DNA of 64,000 nucleotides. It comes from Ferruginibacter sp. (GTDB lineage Bacteria > Bacteroidota > Bacteroidia > Chitinophagales > Chitinophagaceae). Of this stretch, positions 19,729 through 28,299 are shown piece by piece. Every line of letters begins with the position of its first letter. The stretch's first letter is position 1. Location: the NCBI GenBank assembly GCA_019638525.1, contig JAHBTO010000003.1, positions 186,001-250,000 on the forward strand, in the 5' to 3' direction. The position numbers and the translations under genes were made by a program. The notes under the pieces were generated by a model. It did not search any database and had not been told where the DNA came from. It was given only the letters and a program-made list of their open reading frames with translations.

Positions 19729-19754
19729 CTTAGTACTGGAAACTTAGTACTAAG
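19729..19754 (+). repeat. Hairpin between rpsN and rpsH
   Basis: CTTAGTACT and AGTACTAAG form a perfect 9-bp stem with an 8-base loop. There is no T run after it. It may be an mRNA processing or stability element inside the ribosomal operon. Confidence 0.6.
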
Positions 19755-19805
19755 ACCGGATATCGCATTGTAATAAAATTATTTAATCAATTAACTAAAA
19801 TAACA

Positions 19806-20204
19806 ATGGTTACTGATCCAATAGCAGATTATTTAACTAGAATTCGTAACGCACAAATGGCTAATCACCGTATTGTAGAAATACCGGCTAGCAATTTAAA
19901 AAAGCGTATTACTGAAATCCTGTACGATAAAGGATACATCTTGAAATACAAATTTGAAGATGATAATAAGCAAGGTGTAATAAAAATTGCATTAAAATAT
20001 GACCCGGCTTCTAAACTACCAGCTATACAAAGTTTAGAAAGGGTTAGTCGCCCTGGCTTACGTACATATGCAAAGCCCGGCGAAATAAAGCGTGTTAAAA
20101 ATGGTTTAGGCGTTGCAATTGTTTCTACATCAAAAGGTGTAATGACAGATAAGGAAGCAAAAGCTCAGAATGTAGGTGGCGAAATTCTTTGTAATATTTA
20201 TTAA
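19806..20204 (+). CDS. rpsH: 30S ribosomal protein S8
   Basis: A 132-residue S8. The start MVTDPIADYLTRIRNAQMANH and the C-terminal signature GVAIVSTSKGVMTDKEAKAQNVGGE are diagnostic. S8 is the classical translational repressor of the spc operon; whether that applies here cannot be seen. Confidence 0.97.
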   Translation: MVTDPIADYLTRIRNAQMANHRIVEIPASNLKKRITEILYDKGYILKYKFEDDNKQGVIKIALKYDPASKLPAIQSLERVSRPGLRTYAKPGEIKRVKNGLGVAIVSTSKGVMTDKEAKAQNVGGEILCNIY

Positions 20205-20282
20205 TTAATTGGTGATTTGATAATTAAGCCTTTGTCGTGGGCTGAACACAAATCGAATAAAAACTAAATAAAAAAACCGACC

Positions 20283-20837
20283 ATGAGTAGAATAGGCAGA
20301 AAGACAATAACAGTGCCGGCAGGTGTAACAATTACTGTTAGTAAGGATAATGTAGTAACAGTAAAAGGGCCTAAAGGCGAACTGAAAGAAACTCTTGACA
20401 GGGATATTAAACTTGAAATTGGCGATGGTGTAGCAAATGTTGTACGCCCAACCGATCAAATCCGTCATCGTGCCATGCACGGTTTATACCGTTCGTTAAT
20501 TGCTAATATGGTAAAAGGCGTAACTGAAGGATACACTAAAACTTTAGAATTAGTTGGTGTTGGTTATAAAGCAACAAACCAGGGAAACCTGTTAGACCTT
20601 GCCTTAGGTTATAGCCACAATATAGTTTTTGAAATTCCAAAAGAATTGAAAGTAACAACATCTCAAGAAAAAGGTAAAAACCCCATGATTAGCCTTGAAA
20701 GTACTGATAAACAGTTGTTGGGCCAGGTTTGTGCAAAAATAAGGAGCTTACGTAAACCGGAACCATACAAGGGCAAGGGCGTTAAGTTCGAAAATGAAGT
20801 GTTAAGAAGAAAAGCAGGTAAATCTGCAGGAAAATAA
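20283..20837 (+). CDS. rplF: 50S ribosomal protein L6
   Basis: A 184-residue L6 with two similar domains. It has MSRIGRKTITVPAGVT at the start and the C-terminal signature KIRSLRKPEPYKGKGVKF. It binds near the factor-binding site. Confidence 0.97.
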   Translation: MSRIGRKTITVPAGVTITVSKDNVVTVKGPKGELKETLDRDIKLEIGDGVANVVRPTDQIRHRAMHGLYRSLIANMVKGVTEGYTKTLELVGVGYKATNQGNLLDLALGYSHNIVFEIPKELKVTTSQEKGKNPMISLESTDKQLLGQVCAKIRSLRKPEPYKGKGVKFENEVLRRKAGKSAGK

Positions 20838-20947
20838 AAAGTTTTAAAGTTTGATATTGTTTGTAATTAAGGGTTAAAAACTTACAACAAACTTCAAAAT
20901 ATAAAATAAAAATTCCCTGGCAGCATCAGGGATAAAAACAAAATAAA

Positions 20948-21301
20948 ATGAACAACAAGACAAAAGCAAGGGTTAAGATTAAATATCGCATCCGCAAAAA
21001 AGTTAGCGGTACAGCAGCTAAACCAAGGTTAAGTGTTTTTAGGAGCAATAGTGATATTTATGCTCAGTTAATTGATGATAACAAAGGCATTACTTTAGCC
21101 TCTGCATCATCAAGACAAAAAGATATCCAGGCACAAAAAGCAGCCAAAACAGAAAAAAGTAAATTAGTTGGCGCAGCCATTGCAAATAAAGCCAAAGAAC
21201 TGGGTATTGAAAAAGTGGTATTTGATCGTGGTGGATATATTTATCATGGCCGTGTAAAAGCTGTTGCTGAAGGTGCAAGAGAAGGAGGACTGTTATTTTA
21301 G
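20948..21301 (+). CDS. rplR: 50S ribosomal protein L18
   Basis: A 117-residue L18. The blocks [47 protein letters not shown] and [16 protein letters not shown] are as in the family. It carries 5S rRNA with L5. The 110-base gap from rplF holds an imperfect dyad built on GTTTG/CAAAC units. Confidence 0.96.
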   Translation: MNNKTKARVKIKYRIRKKVSGTAAKPRLSVFRSNSDIYAQLIDDNKGITLASASSRQKDIQAQKAAKTEKSKLVGAAIANKAKELGIEKVVFDRGGYIYHGRVKAVAEGAREGGLLF

Positions 21302-21383
21302 ATTATTAATTGCCGGTTTGCAAAACCATCAAACCGCATAATGATTCTGAAACAAAAATCTAAAAAAAAGAAAATAAGCATAG

Positions 21384-21902
21384 ATGTCAAATTTAATTTT
21401 AAATAGAATAAAAGCCGGTGACCTTGAACTGAAAGATAAAGTGGTTGCCATTAACCGTGTAGTAAAAACAACCAAGGGCGGCCGTGCCTTCAGTTTTTCT
21501 GCCCTTGTGGTAGTAGGTAATGAAGCCGGTGTAGTTGGTCACGGAATGGGAAAAGCCAAAGAAGTGCAGGAAGCAATTACAAAAGGTATTGAGGATGCTA
21601 AAAAGAATTTGATAAAAATTCCAATAATGCATGGCACTATACCACACGACCAGTTTTCGAAAGATGGTGCAGCTAAGGTGTATATTAAACCTGCGGCACA
21701 TGGTACTGGTGTAATTGCCGGAGGCAGTATGAGAGCAGTTTTGGAAGCTGCAGGTATTACAGACGTATTGGCAAAAAATTTAGGATCTGCAAATCCAACT
21801 AACGTGGTTAAAGCAACATTTAAAGCGTTGGCAACTTTGCGTGAGCCAATTACAGTTGCAAAAACACGTACTGTTTCTTTAAAGAAAGTATTTAACGGAT
21901 AA
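21384..21902 (+). CDS. rpsE: 30S ribosomal protein S5
   Basis: A 172-residue S5. The double-stranded RNA-binding block [21 protein letters not shown] and [20 protein letters not shown] is followed by the S5 fold with [19 protein letters not shown]. It affects decoding accuracy at the mRNA entry site. Confidence 0.97.
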   Translation: MSNLILNRIKAGDLELKDKVVAINRVVKTTKGGRAFSFSALVVVGNEAGVVGHGMGKAKEVQEAITKGIEDAKKNLIKIPIMHGTIPHDQFSKDGAAKVYIKPAAHGTGVIAGGSMRAVLEAAGITDVLAKNLGSANPTNVVKATFKALATLREPITVAKTRTVSLKKVFNG

Positions 21903-22004
21903 ATAAAGTTTAAAAAGTTTAAAAGGTTTAAAAAGTTTTAAGTTATTAAGCAATTAAACCTCTTAAACGCCTTAAACCTCTTGAACCCCTTAAACTTATT
22001 AACA
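21903..22004 (+). repeat. Mirrored tandem repeats between rpsE and rpmD
   Basis: The first half has four units of the AAGTTTAAAA type and the second half has four units of the CCTTAAAC type, with the reverse complement of one matching the other. The spacer can fold into one long imperfect hairpin ending just before the rpmD start. Confidence 0.6.
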
Positions 22005-22187
22005 ATGAAAAAAATAAAAGTAACGCAGGTTAAAAGTATTATTGACCGTCCTGAGCGTCAGAAAAGAACTATGCAGGCATTAGGCTTAAAGAAAATGAAT
22101 GCAACTGTTGAAGTAGAGGCTACACCACAAATACTGGGAATGGTAAATAAAGTACAACACCTGGTAAAGGTTGAAGAATTAGGTTAA
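22005..22187 (+). CDS. rpmD: 50S ribosomal protein L30
   Basis: A 60-residue L30, the usual length, beginning MKKIKVTQVKSIIDRPERQK and ending VNKVQHLVKVEELG. The ATG at 22005 is chosen; a longer reading from a TTG at 21981 would lie in the intercistronic repeat. Confidence 0.95.
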   Translation: MKKIKVTQVKSIIDRPERQKRTMQALGLKKMNATVEVEATPQILGMVNKVQHLVKVEELG

Positions 22188-22294
22188 TAGTTTTTGATTT
22201 TTGACTTTTGAATTTTTAATTCTAAGTCAAAAGTTAAAAAATCAAAATTAAAAATAGCGAGGGGCGATTCCCCGTAAGTACAAAATCAAAAAAA
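22188..22294 (+). repeat. Dyad and short hairpin between rpmD and rplO
   Basis: A T-rich half with TTTTTGAT/TTTTGAC units faces an A-rich half with TCAAAAGT/AATCAAAA units, allowing a long imperfect hairpin. A second small hairpin (GGGG, loop CGATT, CCCC) follows 34 bases before rplO. Confidence 0.55.
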
Positions 22295-22744
22295 ATGAAA
22301 TTACACACATTAAAACCTGCAAAAGGTTCTACACACAAAGAAAAAAGAATTGGCCGTGGTGAGGCAAGTGGTAAAGGTGGTACATCTACTAAAGGTAATA
22401 AAGGTGGCCAAAGCCGTACCGGTTACAAAAGTAAGAAAGCTCACGAGGGCGGACAAATGCCAATACAACGTCGTTTACCAAAACGTGGTTTTAAAAATAA
22501 TAACCGTATAGAGTTTAAAGTATTTAATTTAGGCCAGATTGATATGCTGGCTGATAAATACAACATTACTGAATTTAACCTGCAAAATTTATACATCAAT
22601 GGCTTAATAAGCCAGTTTGATAGTGTAAAACTGTTAGGCAATGGTGAAGTAAAAGGAAAATATTCTTTTAAAGTGAATGCTGCCAGTGAAAAAGCAAAAG
22701 CTGCTATTGAAGCTGCAGGCGGATCTATCGAGATAATAAAATAA
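22295..22744 (+). CDS. rplO: 50S ribosomal protein L15
   Basis: A 149-residue L15. The Gly/Lys-rich N-terminus (GRGEASGKGGTSTKGNKGGQ) and RLPKRGFKN are typical. It is a late-assembling protein contacting many 23S domains. Confidence 0.96.
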   Translation: MKLHTLKPAKGSTHKEKRIGRGEASGKGGTSTKGNKGGQSRTGYKSKKAHEGGQMPIQRRLPKRGFKNNNRIEFKVFNLGQIDMLADKYNITEFNLQNLYINGLISQFDSVKLLGNGEVKGKYSFKVNAASEKAKAAIEAAGGSIEIIK

Positions 22745-22817
22745 TTTCACCGATATTTGCCAACTACATATAACAACGCTGTAATTTGGCACAAAACATT
22801 TAAATCGATTACATTCT

Positions 22818-24152
22818 GTGAAGAAATTCATTACAACACTTAAGAATATCTGGAGCATAGAAGAACTGCGTAATAAAATCACCTATTCGTTGATTTTGAT
22901 TTTTATTTATCGCTTAGGTTCATTTATTGTTTTACCGGGTATCGATCCAAATAAATTATCAAGTCTTGCCGATAGTTCTAAATCGGGCATGCTTGGTTTA
23001 TTAGATACCTTTGTTGGTGGTGCCTTTTCAAAAGCGTCTATTTTTGCTTTGGGTATCATGCCTTATATCTCTGCATCAATTTTTATGCAGTTGATGACTA
23101 TACTTGTTCCACAAATGGCAAAAATTCAAAAAGAAGGCGAAAGCGGAAGAAAGAAAATAAACCAATGGACAAGATATCTTACTGTTATCGTTACTGCTTT
23201 CCAGGCAGCAGCCTACATCGGCTATCTTAAGAGCCCCGGTAATGCTGAGGCAATCATTCCTGCATTTAGTGCATATTTTTGGGCTTCAACTGTTATCATT
23301 CTTACGGTTGGTACATTATTCGTAATGTGGCTTGGCGAAAAAATAACAGATAAAGGTTTAGGTAACGGTACATCCATCATCATCATGATTGGTATTCTTG
23401 CCCGTTTACCACAATCGTTTGGACAGGAATGGGCAGCAAGAATTACAAGAGGTGCAGGTGGTATACTGATAATTTTAATTGAGATTTTACTTTTGGTTGC
23501 AGTTATACTTGGTGTTGTACTTTTGGTACAAGGTACCCGTAAAGTGCCTGTAAACTATGCAAAACAAATTGTTGGCAATCGTCAATTTGGTGGCGCCCGA
23601 AACTTTCTGCCATTAAAGGTGAATGCTTCCGGTGTAATGCCTATCATCTTTGCTCAGGCAATTTTATTTTTACCTACATTATTTTCATTTGGTGGCACCG
23701 CTTCATGGACAAAATATTTCACCGACCATACTAACCTTGGTTACATGATAGTTTATTCGGTTGCGGTTATTGCTTTTACATTTCTTTACACTGCTTTGAT
23801 ATTTAATCCAAAGCAAATGGCAGATGAATTAAAACGTAACAATGGATTTATACCGGGTGTAAAACCGGGACAACCAACTGCAGATTATATTGGTACTATC
23901 ATGGATAGAATAACTTTGCCCGGCGCCTTGTTACTTGCATTTGTTGGTATATTACCAGGTATCATCCAAATATTATTTGGTATGCAACAAGGTTTTGCAA
24001 CCTTTTTTGGCGGTACCTCATTATTGATTAATGTAGCTGTAATTTTAGATACTTTGCAACAAGTGGAAACACAATTATTAATGCGCCAGTACGACGGATT
24101 AATGAGCAGTGGAAGGATACAGGGTAGGCAGGGAGTATCTGCAGGTTATTAA
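22818..24152 (+). CDS. secY: Protein translocase subunit SecY
   Basis: A 444-residue SecY using a GTG start. Ten hydrophobic segments are visible, beginning with YSLILIFIYRLGSFIVLPG. Landmarks are IMPYISASIFMQLM (TM2), the plug region after PGIDP, and RNNGFIPGVKPGQPT in the cytoplasmic loop before TM9. It forms the Sec channel with SecE and SecG. It is the last gene before a strong terminator, closing the S10-spc cluster. Confidence 0.97.
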   Translation: MKKFITTLKNIWSIEELRNKITYSLILIFIYRLGSFIVLPGIDPNKLSSLADSSKSGMLGLLDTFVGGAFSKASIFALGIMPYISASIFMQLMTILVPQMAKIQKEGESGRKKINQWTRYLTVIVTAFQAAAYIGYLKSPGNAEAIIPAFSAYFWASTVIILTVGTLFVMWLGEKITDKGLGNGTSIIIMIGILARLPQSFGQEWAARITRGAGGILIILIEILLLVAVILGVVLLVQGTRKVPVNYAKQIVGNRQFGGARNFLPLKVNASGVMPIIFAQAILFLPTLFSFGGTASWTKYFTDHTNLGYMIVYSVAVIAFTFLYTALIFNPKQMADELKRNNGFIPGVKPGQPTADYIGTIMDRITLPGALLLAFVGILPGIIQILFGMQQGFATFFGGTSLLINVAVILDTLQQVETQLLMRQYDGLMSSGRIQGRQGVSAGY

Positions 24153-24193
24153 TCAACAAAGCACCCGGCCGGGTTATAAATTAATATTACACA

Positions 24194-24225
24194 AAGCCCC
24201 GACTGAAAATGTCGGGGTTTGTTTT
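24194..24225 (+). terminator. Terminator after secY
   Basis: AAAGCCCCGAC, a 7-base loop and GTCGGGGTTTG, followed by TTTTAT. The GC-rich 7-bp core with T-rich tail fits an intrinsic terminator of the ribosomal operon. Confidence 0.8.
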
Positions 24226-24269
24226 ATAAAAAATTCATAACCTTTGTTCTAAGATGATACAACAATCTT

Positions 24270-25070
24270 ATGATACATTATAAAAGCAAGGCAGAAATAG
24301 AACTGATGAGAGAAAGCAGTTTACTGGTAAGCGATACACTTGCCCTGGTAGCTGCTGCCATTAAGCCGGGCATTACCACTATGCAGCTTGATAAGATTGC
24401 TGAAGAATTTATAATGGATAATAAGGCTACTGCATCTTTTAAAGGATATCATGGATTTCCATATACCTGTTGCATTTCTGTAAACGATGCAGTGGTACAT
24501 GGGTTTCCTACCAACAACGAATTAAAAAACGGCGATGTGGTATCGGTTGATGTGGGTGTTTTTAAAAATGGTTTTCATGGTGATAGTGCATATACATTTG
24601 CTGTTGGCGAAATAAGCGATGAAATAAAACAATTGCTTAGAGTTACTAAAGAATCTTTATACAAAGGAATTGAAAAAGCAGTTCATGGCAACCGTATTGG
24701 CGATATTGCTTTTGCCATACAGGAACATACCGAAAAAAAACACGGTTACGGTGTTGTGAGGGATTTGGTGGGGCATGGCCTTGGCCGAAGCCTACATGAA
24801 GAACCACAAGTGCCTAATTTTGGAAAAAGAGGAACAGGCGCTAAGCTTAAAGAAAATATGACTATCGCCATTGAACCCATGATAAACCTGGGTACCAAAG
24901 ATGTTTTTTATGATAAAGACGGATGGACTATTCGCACAGCAGATGGTAAACCATCGGCACATTATGAACATGATGTTTGTATTCAAAAAGGCAAAGCAGA
25001 TATTTTATCGTCTTTTACAGCAATTGAAGCTGCTGAAAAAGCCAATACCAACCTTTGTTCCGATTATTGA
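24270..25070 (+). CDS. map: Methionine aminopeptidase type I
   Basis: A 266-residue type I MetAP that removes initiator Met. The metal ligands are in the usual motifs: the two Asp in VSVDVGVF and FHGDSAYTF, His in LVGHGLGR, Glu in TIAIEPM and Glu in HYEHDV. Substrate-side His is in GYHGFPY. It follows the ribosomal operon after a terminator, so it probably has its own promoter. Its stop codon directly abuts the convergent hydrolase gene. Confidence 0.96.
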   Translation: MIHYKSKAEIELMRESSLLVSDTLALVAAAIKPGITTMQLDKIAEEFIMDNKATASFKGYHGFPYTCCISVNDAVVHGFPTNNELKNGDVVSVDVGVFKNGFHGDSAYTFAVGEISDEIKQLLRVTKESLYKGIEKAVHGNRIGDIAFAIQEHTEKKHGYGVVRDLVGHGLGRSLHEEPQVPNFGKRGTGAKLKENMTIAIEPMINLGTKDVFYDKDGWTIRTADGKPSAHYEHDVCIQKGKADILSSFTAIEAAEKANTNLCSDY

Positions 25071-25661
25071 TTAAAGTATCCTGAATTTCATTTCAACCCT
25101 GCTGTCGTTCCAAATATTATCTGGACTAATATATGTATCCTGGTACCGGAAAATAATACCCGCTTTTACAAAAATATCTCTTACCAGTTCGCTGCATATA
25201 TATGCCCTATTTTTTTCTCTTTTTGTTACATGAAATAAAATCCTCATCATAATTCTTACAATTTCGTAATTATCATATGGCCTGGTAAGTTCATCCAATC
25301 CAAAACTAATTCCCGAATCTAAATCTTCTTTTTTTAAAGGGATATTTAAGTTAGCTATTACAATTTGTCCTTTATAAGGTCGCTTTGTTCCTTTATAATC
25401 ATGTAAATATTTTGATAAAGGGATTAAACGAATACCATATCTTGGCTCTGCTTCTAAAACCAACACTCTTCCTAACGATTCATCTTTGTAAATTACAGCC
25501 ACATGGCTCCAGGTACTTCTTGTAAGTTTTTGAATAATACCCGAAAAAAGATAACTGCCACTACAAAAGATTAGTTGGCCTGTTTTTAAATAATCCCTTA
25601 TTTTTTCGTAGCGGTAATGTGGTATTTCCTTTAGCGATTTTTTAGTAATGGGTTGTGCCAT
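25071..25661 (-). CDS. Permuted NlpC/P60-like cysteine hydrolase (YiiX/YebB type)
   Basis: A 196-residue protein of the circularly permuted papain-like group (DUF830/YiiX). The His comes first, in TRSTWSHVAVIY, and the Cys later, in AYICSELVRDIF, the order expected for the permuted fold. GQLIFCSGSYLFSGIIQ precedes them. No signal peptide is clear. Known relatives are thought to cleave peptides, amides or lipids; the substrate here is unknown. It ends base-to-base with the map stop codon. Confidence 0.75.
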   Translation of the reverse strand: MAQPITKKSLKEIPHYRYEKIRDYLKTGQLIFCSGSYLFSGIIQKLTRSTWSHVAVIYKDESLGRVLVLEAEPRYGIRLIPLSKYLHDYKGTKRPYKGQIVIANLNIPLKKEDLDSGISFGLDELTRPYDNYEIVRIMMRILFHVTKREKNRAYICSELVRDIFVKAGIIFRYQDTYISPDNIWNDSRVEMKFRIL

Positions 25662-25692
25662 GCGATAAATCTTAAGCAGTGAGTATTTAGCT

Positions 25693-25700
25693 TATTTTTG
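25693..25700 (+). promoter_or_regulatory. Promoter -7 box of FAD oxidoreductase gene
   Basis: TATTTTTG fits TAnnTTTG and lies 19 bases before the ATG at 25720, in the short divergent gap. Confidence 0.45.
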
Positions 25701-25719
25701 AAGTTACGAAATAAAAGAA

Positions 25720-26940
25720 ATGCATAAAAAAAGGTTAGTAGTTATTGGAGGCGGGGCTGCAGGCTTTTTTTGTGCCGTAAATGCAGCACGGTTACACCCG
25801 ACATTAGATATAATTATCCTGGAGAAAACAGGTAAATTATTAAGCAAGGTAAAAGTAAGTGGCGGTGGCCGATGTAATGTAACCCACGCCTGTTACAGCA
25901 TTGCAGAGATGGTGAAAAAATATCCAAGAGGTGGTTCGTTTTTAAAAAAAGCTTTTCATCATTTTTTTACAAACGATACTATTGCCTGGTTTGAAGAAAG
26001 AGGGGTAAGATTGGTAGCTGAAGATGATGGAAGGATTTTTCCGGTAACAAACAATTCGCAAAGCATTATTGATTGCCTGCTGAAAGAGGCAGCTAAATAC
26101 CATATTGTTATTAAGAAGTACAAGGAAGTGAAAGAACTGGCTAATGAAAACAATAGCTGGTATGTAGTTTGTAAGGATGGAGAATTAATTAAAACAGATT
26201 TTGTTTGTGTTGCCAGCGGCGGCTATCCTAAATTAATACAATATGAATGGTTACAAAATACTACGCATGATATTGAAAAACCTGTACCCTCTTTGTTTAC
26301 CTTTAATATGCCCGGCAATTCTATCACTTCTTTAATGGGTATTGTAGCTCAAAATGTGCAGGTAAAAATTATGGGAACAAAAATTTTTGAACAAGGCCCA
26401 TTATTGATTACACATTGGGGAATGAGCGGCCCTGCTATTTTAAAACTATCAGCCTGGGCTGCAAAAGAATTGGCAGCGTTAAATTATCACTTTAAAATTT
26501 CAGTTAACTGGCTCCCCGGCTTTAATGAAAACAGTTTACGGGAAAAATTCCAGCAACTTCGTTTCAACCTGGCTTCGCAAAAGATTATAAACCGTAATCC
26601 ATTTGCACTTCCGGCACGTTTATGGGAATTTTTACTAACAAAATCAGGTATAAAAAACGAATTACGCTGGGCCAACTTACCGGCCAAAGAACAAAACTTA
26701 TTAATAAGGTATTTATGTGCAGATGAGTATGAAGTAAAAGGTAAAACAACTTTTAAAGAAGAATTTGTAACAGCAGGGGGCATACAGTTAAACGAAATTG
26801 ATTATAATACTATGCAAAGTAAAAAACATAAAGGATTATTTTTTGCAGGTGAAATAATAAATGTTGATGGCATTACAGGAGGATATAATTTTCAAAATGC
26901 TTGGACAACAGGCTATATTGCGGCCAATGCCATAAAATAA
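25720..26940 (+). CDS. FAD-dependent oxidoreductase, HI0933/YhiN family
   Basis: A 406-residue flavoprotein of the BaiN/YhiN-like family. The N-terminal dinucleotide fold GGGAAGFFCAVNAA (8-21) is followed by the family block KVKVSGGGRCNVTHA (43-57). The C-terminal FAD contact is FFAGEIINVDGITGGYN. The middle holds the extra beta domain of the family. Members are annotated as aminoacetone oxidase-like or flavoprotein of unknown substrate; the reaction is not certain. Confidence 0.85.
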   Translation: MHKKRLVVIGGGAAGFFCAVNAARLHPTLDIIILEKTGKLLSKVKVSGGGRCNVTHACYSIAEMVKKYPRGGSFLKKAFHHFFTNDTIAWFEERGVRLVAEDDGRIFPVTNNSQSIIDCLLKEAAKYHIVIKKYKEVKELANENNSWYVVCKDGELIKTDFVCVASGGYPKLIQYEWLQNTTHDIEKPVPSLFTFNMPGNSITSLMGIVAQNVQVKIMGTKIFEQGPLLITHWGMSGPAILKLSAWAAKELAALNYHFKISVNWLPGFNENSLREKFQQLRFNLASQKIINRNPFALPARLWEFLLTKSGIKNELRWANLPAKEQNLLIRYLCADEYEVKGKTTFKEEFVTAGGIQLNEIDYNTMQSKKHKGLFFAGEIINVDGITGGYNFQNAWTTGYIAANAIK

Positions 26941-26998
26941 CACAACCAATCTTCACAAAATCTTCACTACTGTTTTTCGTTTCCAATACCAATTCAAT

Positions 26999-27006
26999 TA
27001 CTTTTG
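26999..27006 (+). promoter_or_regulatory. Promoter -7 box of LptF/G-like gene
   Basis: TACTTTTG fits TAnnTTTG and ends 15 bases before the ATG at 27022. It overlaps an in-frame TTG that would extend the ORF, supporting the later start. Confidence 0.5.
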
Positions 27007-27021
27007 CTTCTACTTAAGTGT

Positions 27022-28116
27022 ATGAAAAAAATTGACCGCTATATACTTTCAAAATACCTCACTACTTTTTTCTTTTGCCTTATTTTATTTACAGTTATTG
27101 TTGTGGTGGTTGATATCAGTGAAAAAACCAATGACTTTGCCAAATCAAATTTATCGGCATACAGGATTTTTACTGATTATTATGTAGGCTTCATACCCCG
27201 TATTGATGCCATGCTGTTTCCACTCTTTGTTTTTATTTCGGTGATATTTTTTACTTCTAAAATGGCCGGCCGCTCCGAAATTATTGCCATACTTAGCAGT
27301 GGTGTTTCGTTTAAAAGGTTTTTATTACCATATATGGTAGGTGGTATATTTTTATCGGTATTATTATGGACCGGATACCAGTACCTGGTGCCTAAAGCCA
27401 ATTTAAAATGGGCCAATTTTGAAGCAAAATATATTGACGGGCCGGCAGCCCCTGAAAGTAACAACAGTAATTTTAAGCAAAAACTATATTTTAAGACTGA
27501 TTCAAATACTTATGTGGGTATAAGCAGTTATGATACTATTTTAAAAACAGGCAACGGTATTTTTGTGCAGCGTTTTCATAACAACAAACTGCTGTATAAT
27601 TTACGCAGCAACCAGTTTAGTTGGGATTCTACAACCAATAAATGGAAATTATACAATGCTGTAGAACGCACGCTGGACAGTATTTCTGAAAGGGTAAGCC
27701 TGCATAAAGAAATGCTTATCAGTTATAATTTTAAACCACGAGATTTACGTAAAGATGAATTTCTTAAAGACCAATTGCCTACGCCGGAGTTAGATGAATT
27801 TATAAAACAGGAAAGGTTACGAGGCTCTGAAATGTTGAGTATGTTATTGGTAGAAAGATATAACCGGGATGCAATTCCTGTTTCGGTTTTTGTATTAACC
27901 ATCATAGGTGCAGTGCTGGCATCTCGTAAAATAAGAGGTGGCAGTGGCTTACATCTTGCCATTGGAGTAATCATAAGTGTTTTGTATATCCTGTTTAGCC
28001 GTTTTTCAATAGTATTCGCCACCAAAGGAAATTTTACACCCTTCATCGCCGCATGGACCCCCAATATTATTTTCGGGTTACTTGCTTTTTACCTGTATAA
28101 AAAAGCTCCAAAATAA
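27022..28116 (+). CDS. LptF/LptG family lipopolysaccharide export permease
   Basis: A 364-residue YjgP/YjgQ-type permease of the LPS transport bridge (LptB2FG). TM segments lie at about 12-33, 60-80 and 103-122, then a periplasmic beta-jellyroll-like domain (about 125-255), then three TM segments from about 278 to the end. The start MKKIDRYILSKYL is typical; I chose it over a TTG six codons upstream. Which of LptF or LptG it is cannot be decided here; the partner gene and lptB are not adjacent. Confidence 0.88.
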   Translation: MKKIDRYILSKYLTTFFFCLILFTVIVVVVDISEKTNDFAKSNLSAYRIFTDYYVGFIPRIDAMLFPLFVFISVIFFTSKMAGRSEIIAILSSGVSFKRFLLPYMVGGIFLSVLLWTGYQYLVPKANLKWANFEAKYIDGPAAPESNNSNFKQKLYFKTDSNTYVGISSYDTILKTGNGIFVQRFHNNKLLYNLRSNQFSWDSTTNKWKLYNAVERTLDSISERVSLHKEMLISYNFKPRDLRKDEFLKDQLPTPELDEFIKQERLRGSEMLSMLLVERYNRDAIPVSVFVLTIIGAVLASRKIRGGSGLHLAIGVIISVLYILFSRFSIVFATKGNFTPFIAAWTPNIIFGLLAFYLYKKAPK

Positions 28117-28299
28117 TTATCAAAAAACTTGTGAGTTTTATATAAACTTTCTTTTAAAACTTTTGTTTTAAAGTTGCATCCATCGTAATTTTAAGCGTTT
28201 TCAAAATTCAATGTAATGCGGCTCCTATCATCGTTGCAAAAACATCTTTTTTGAAAAAAATTACAGGGATAATTTCAATAATTCATAATAATAAATTCT

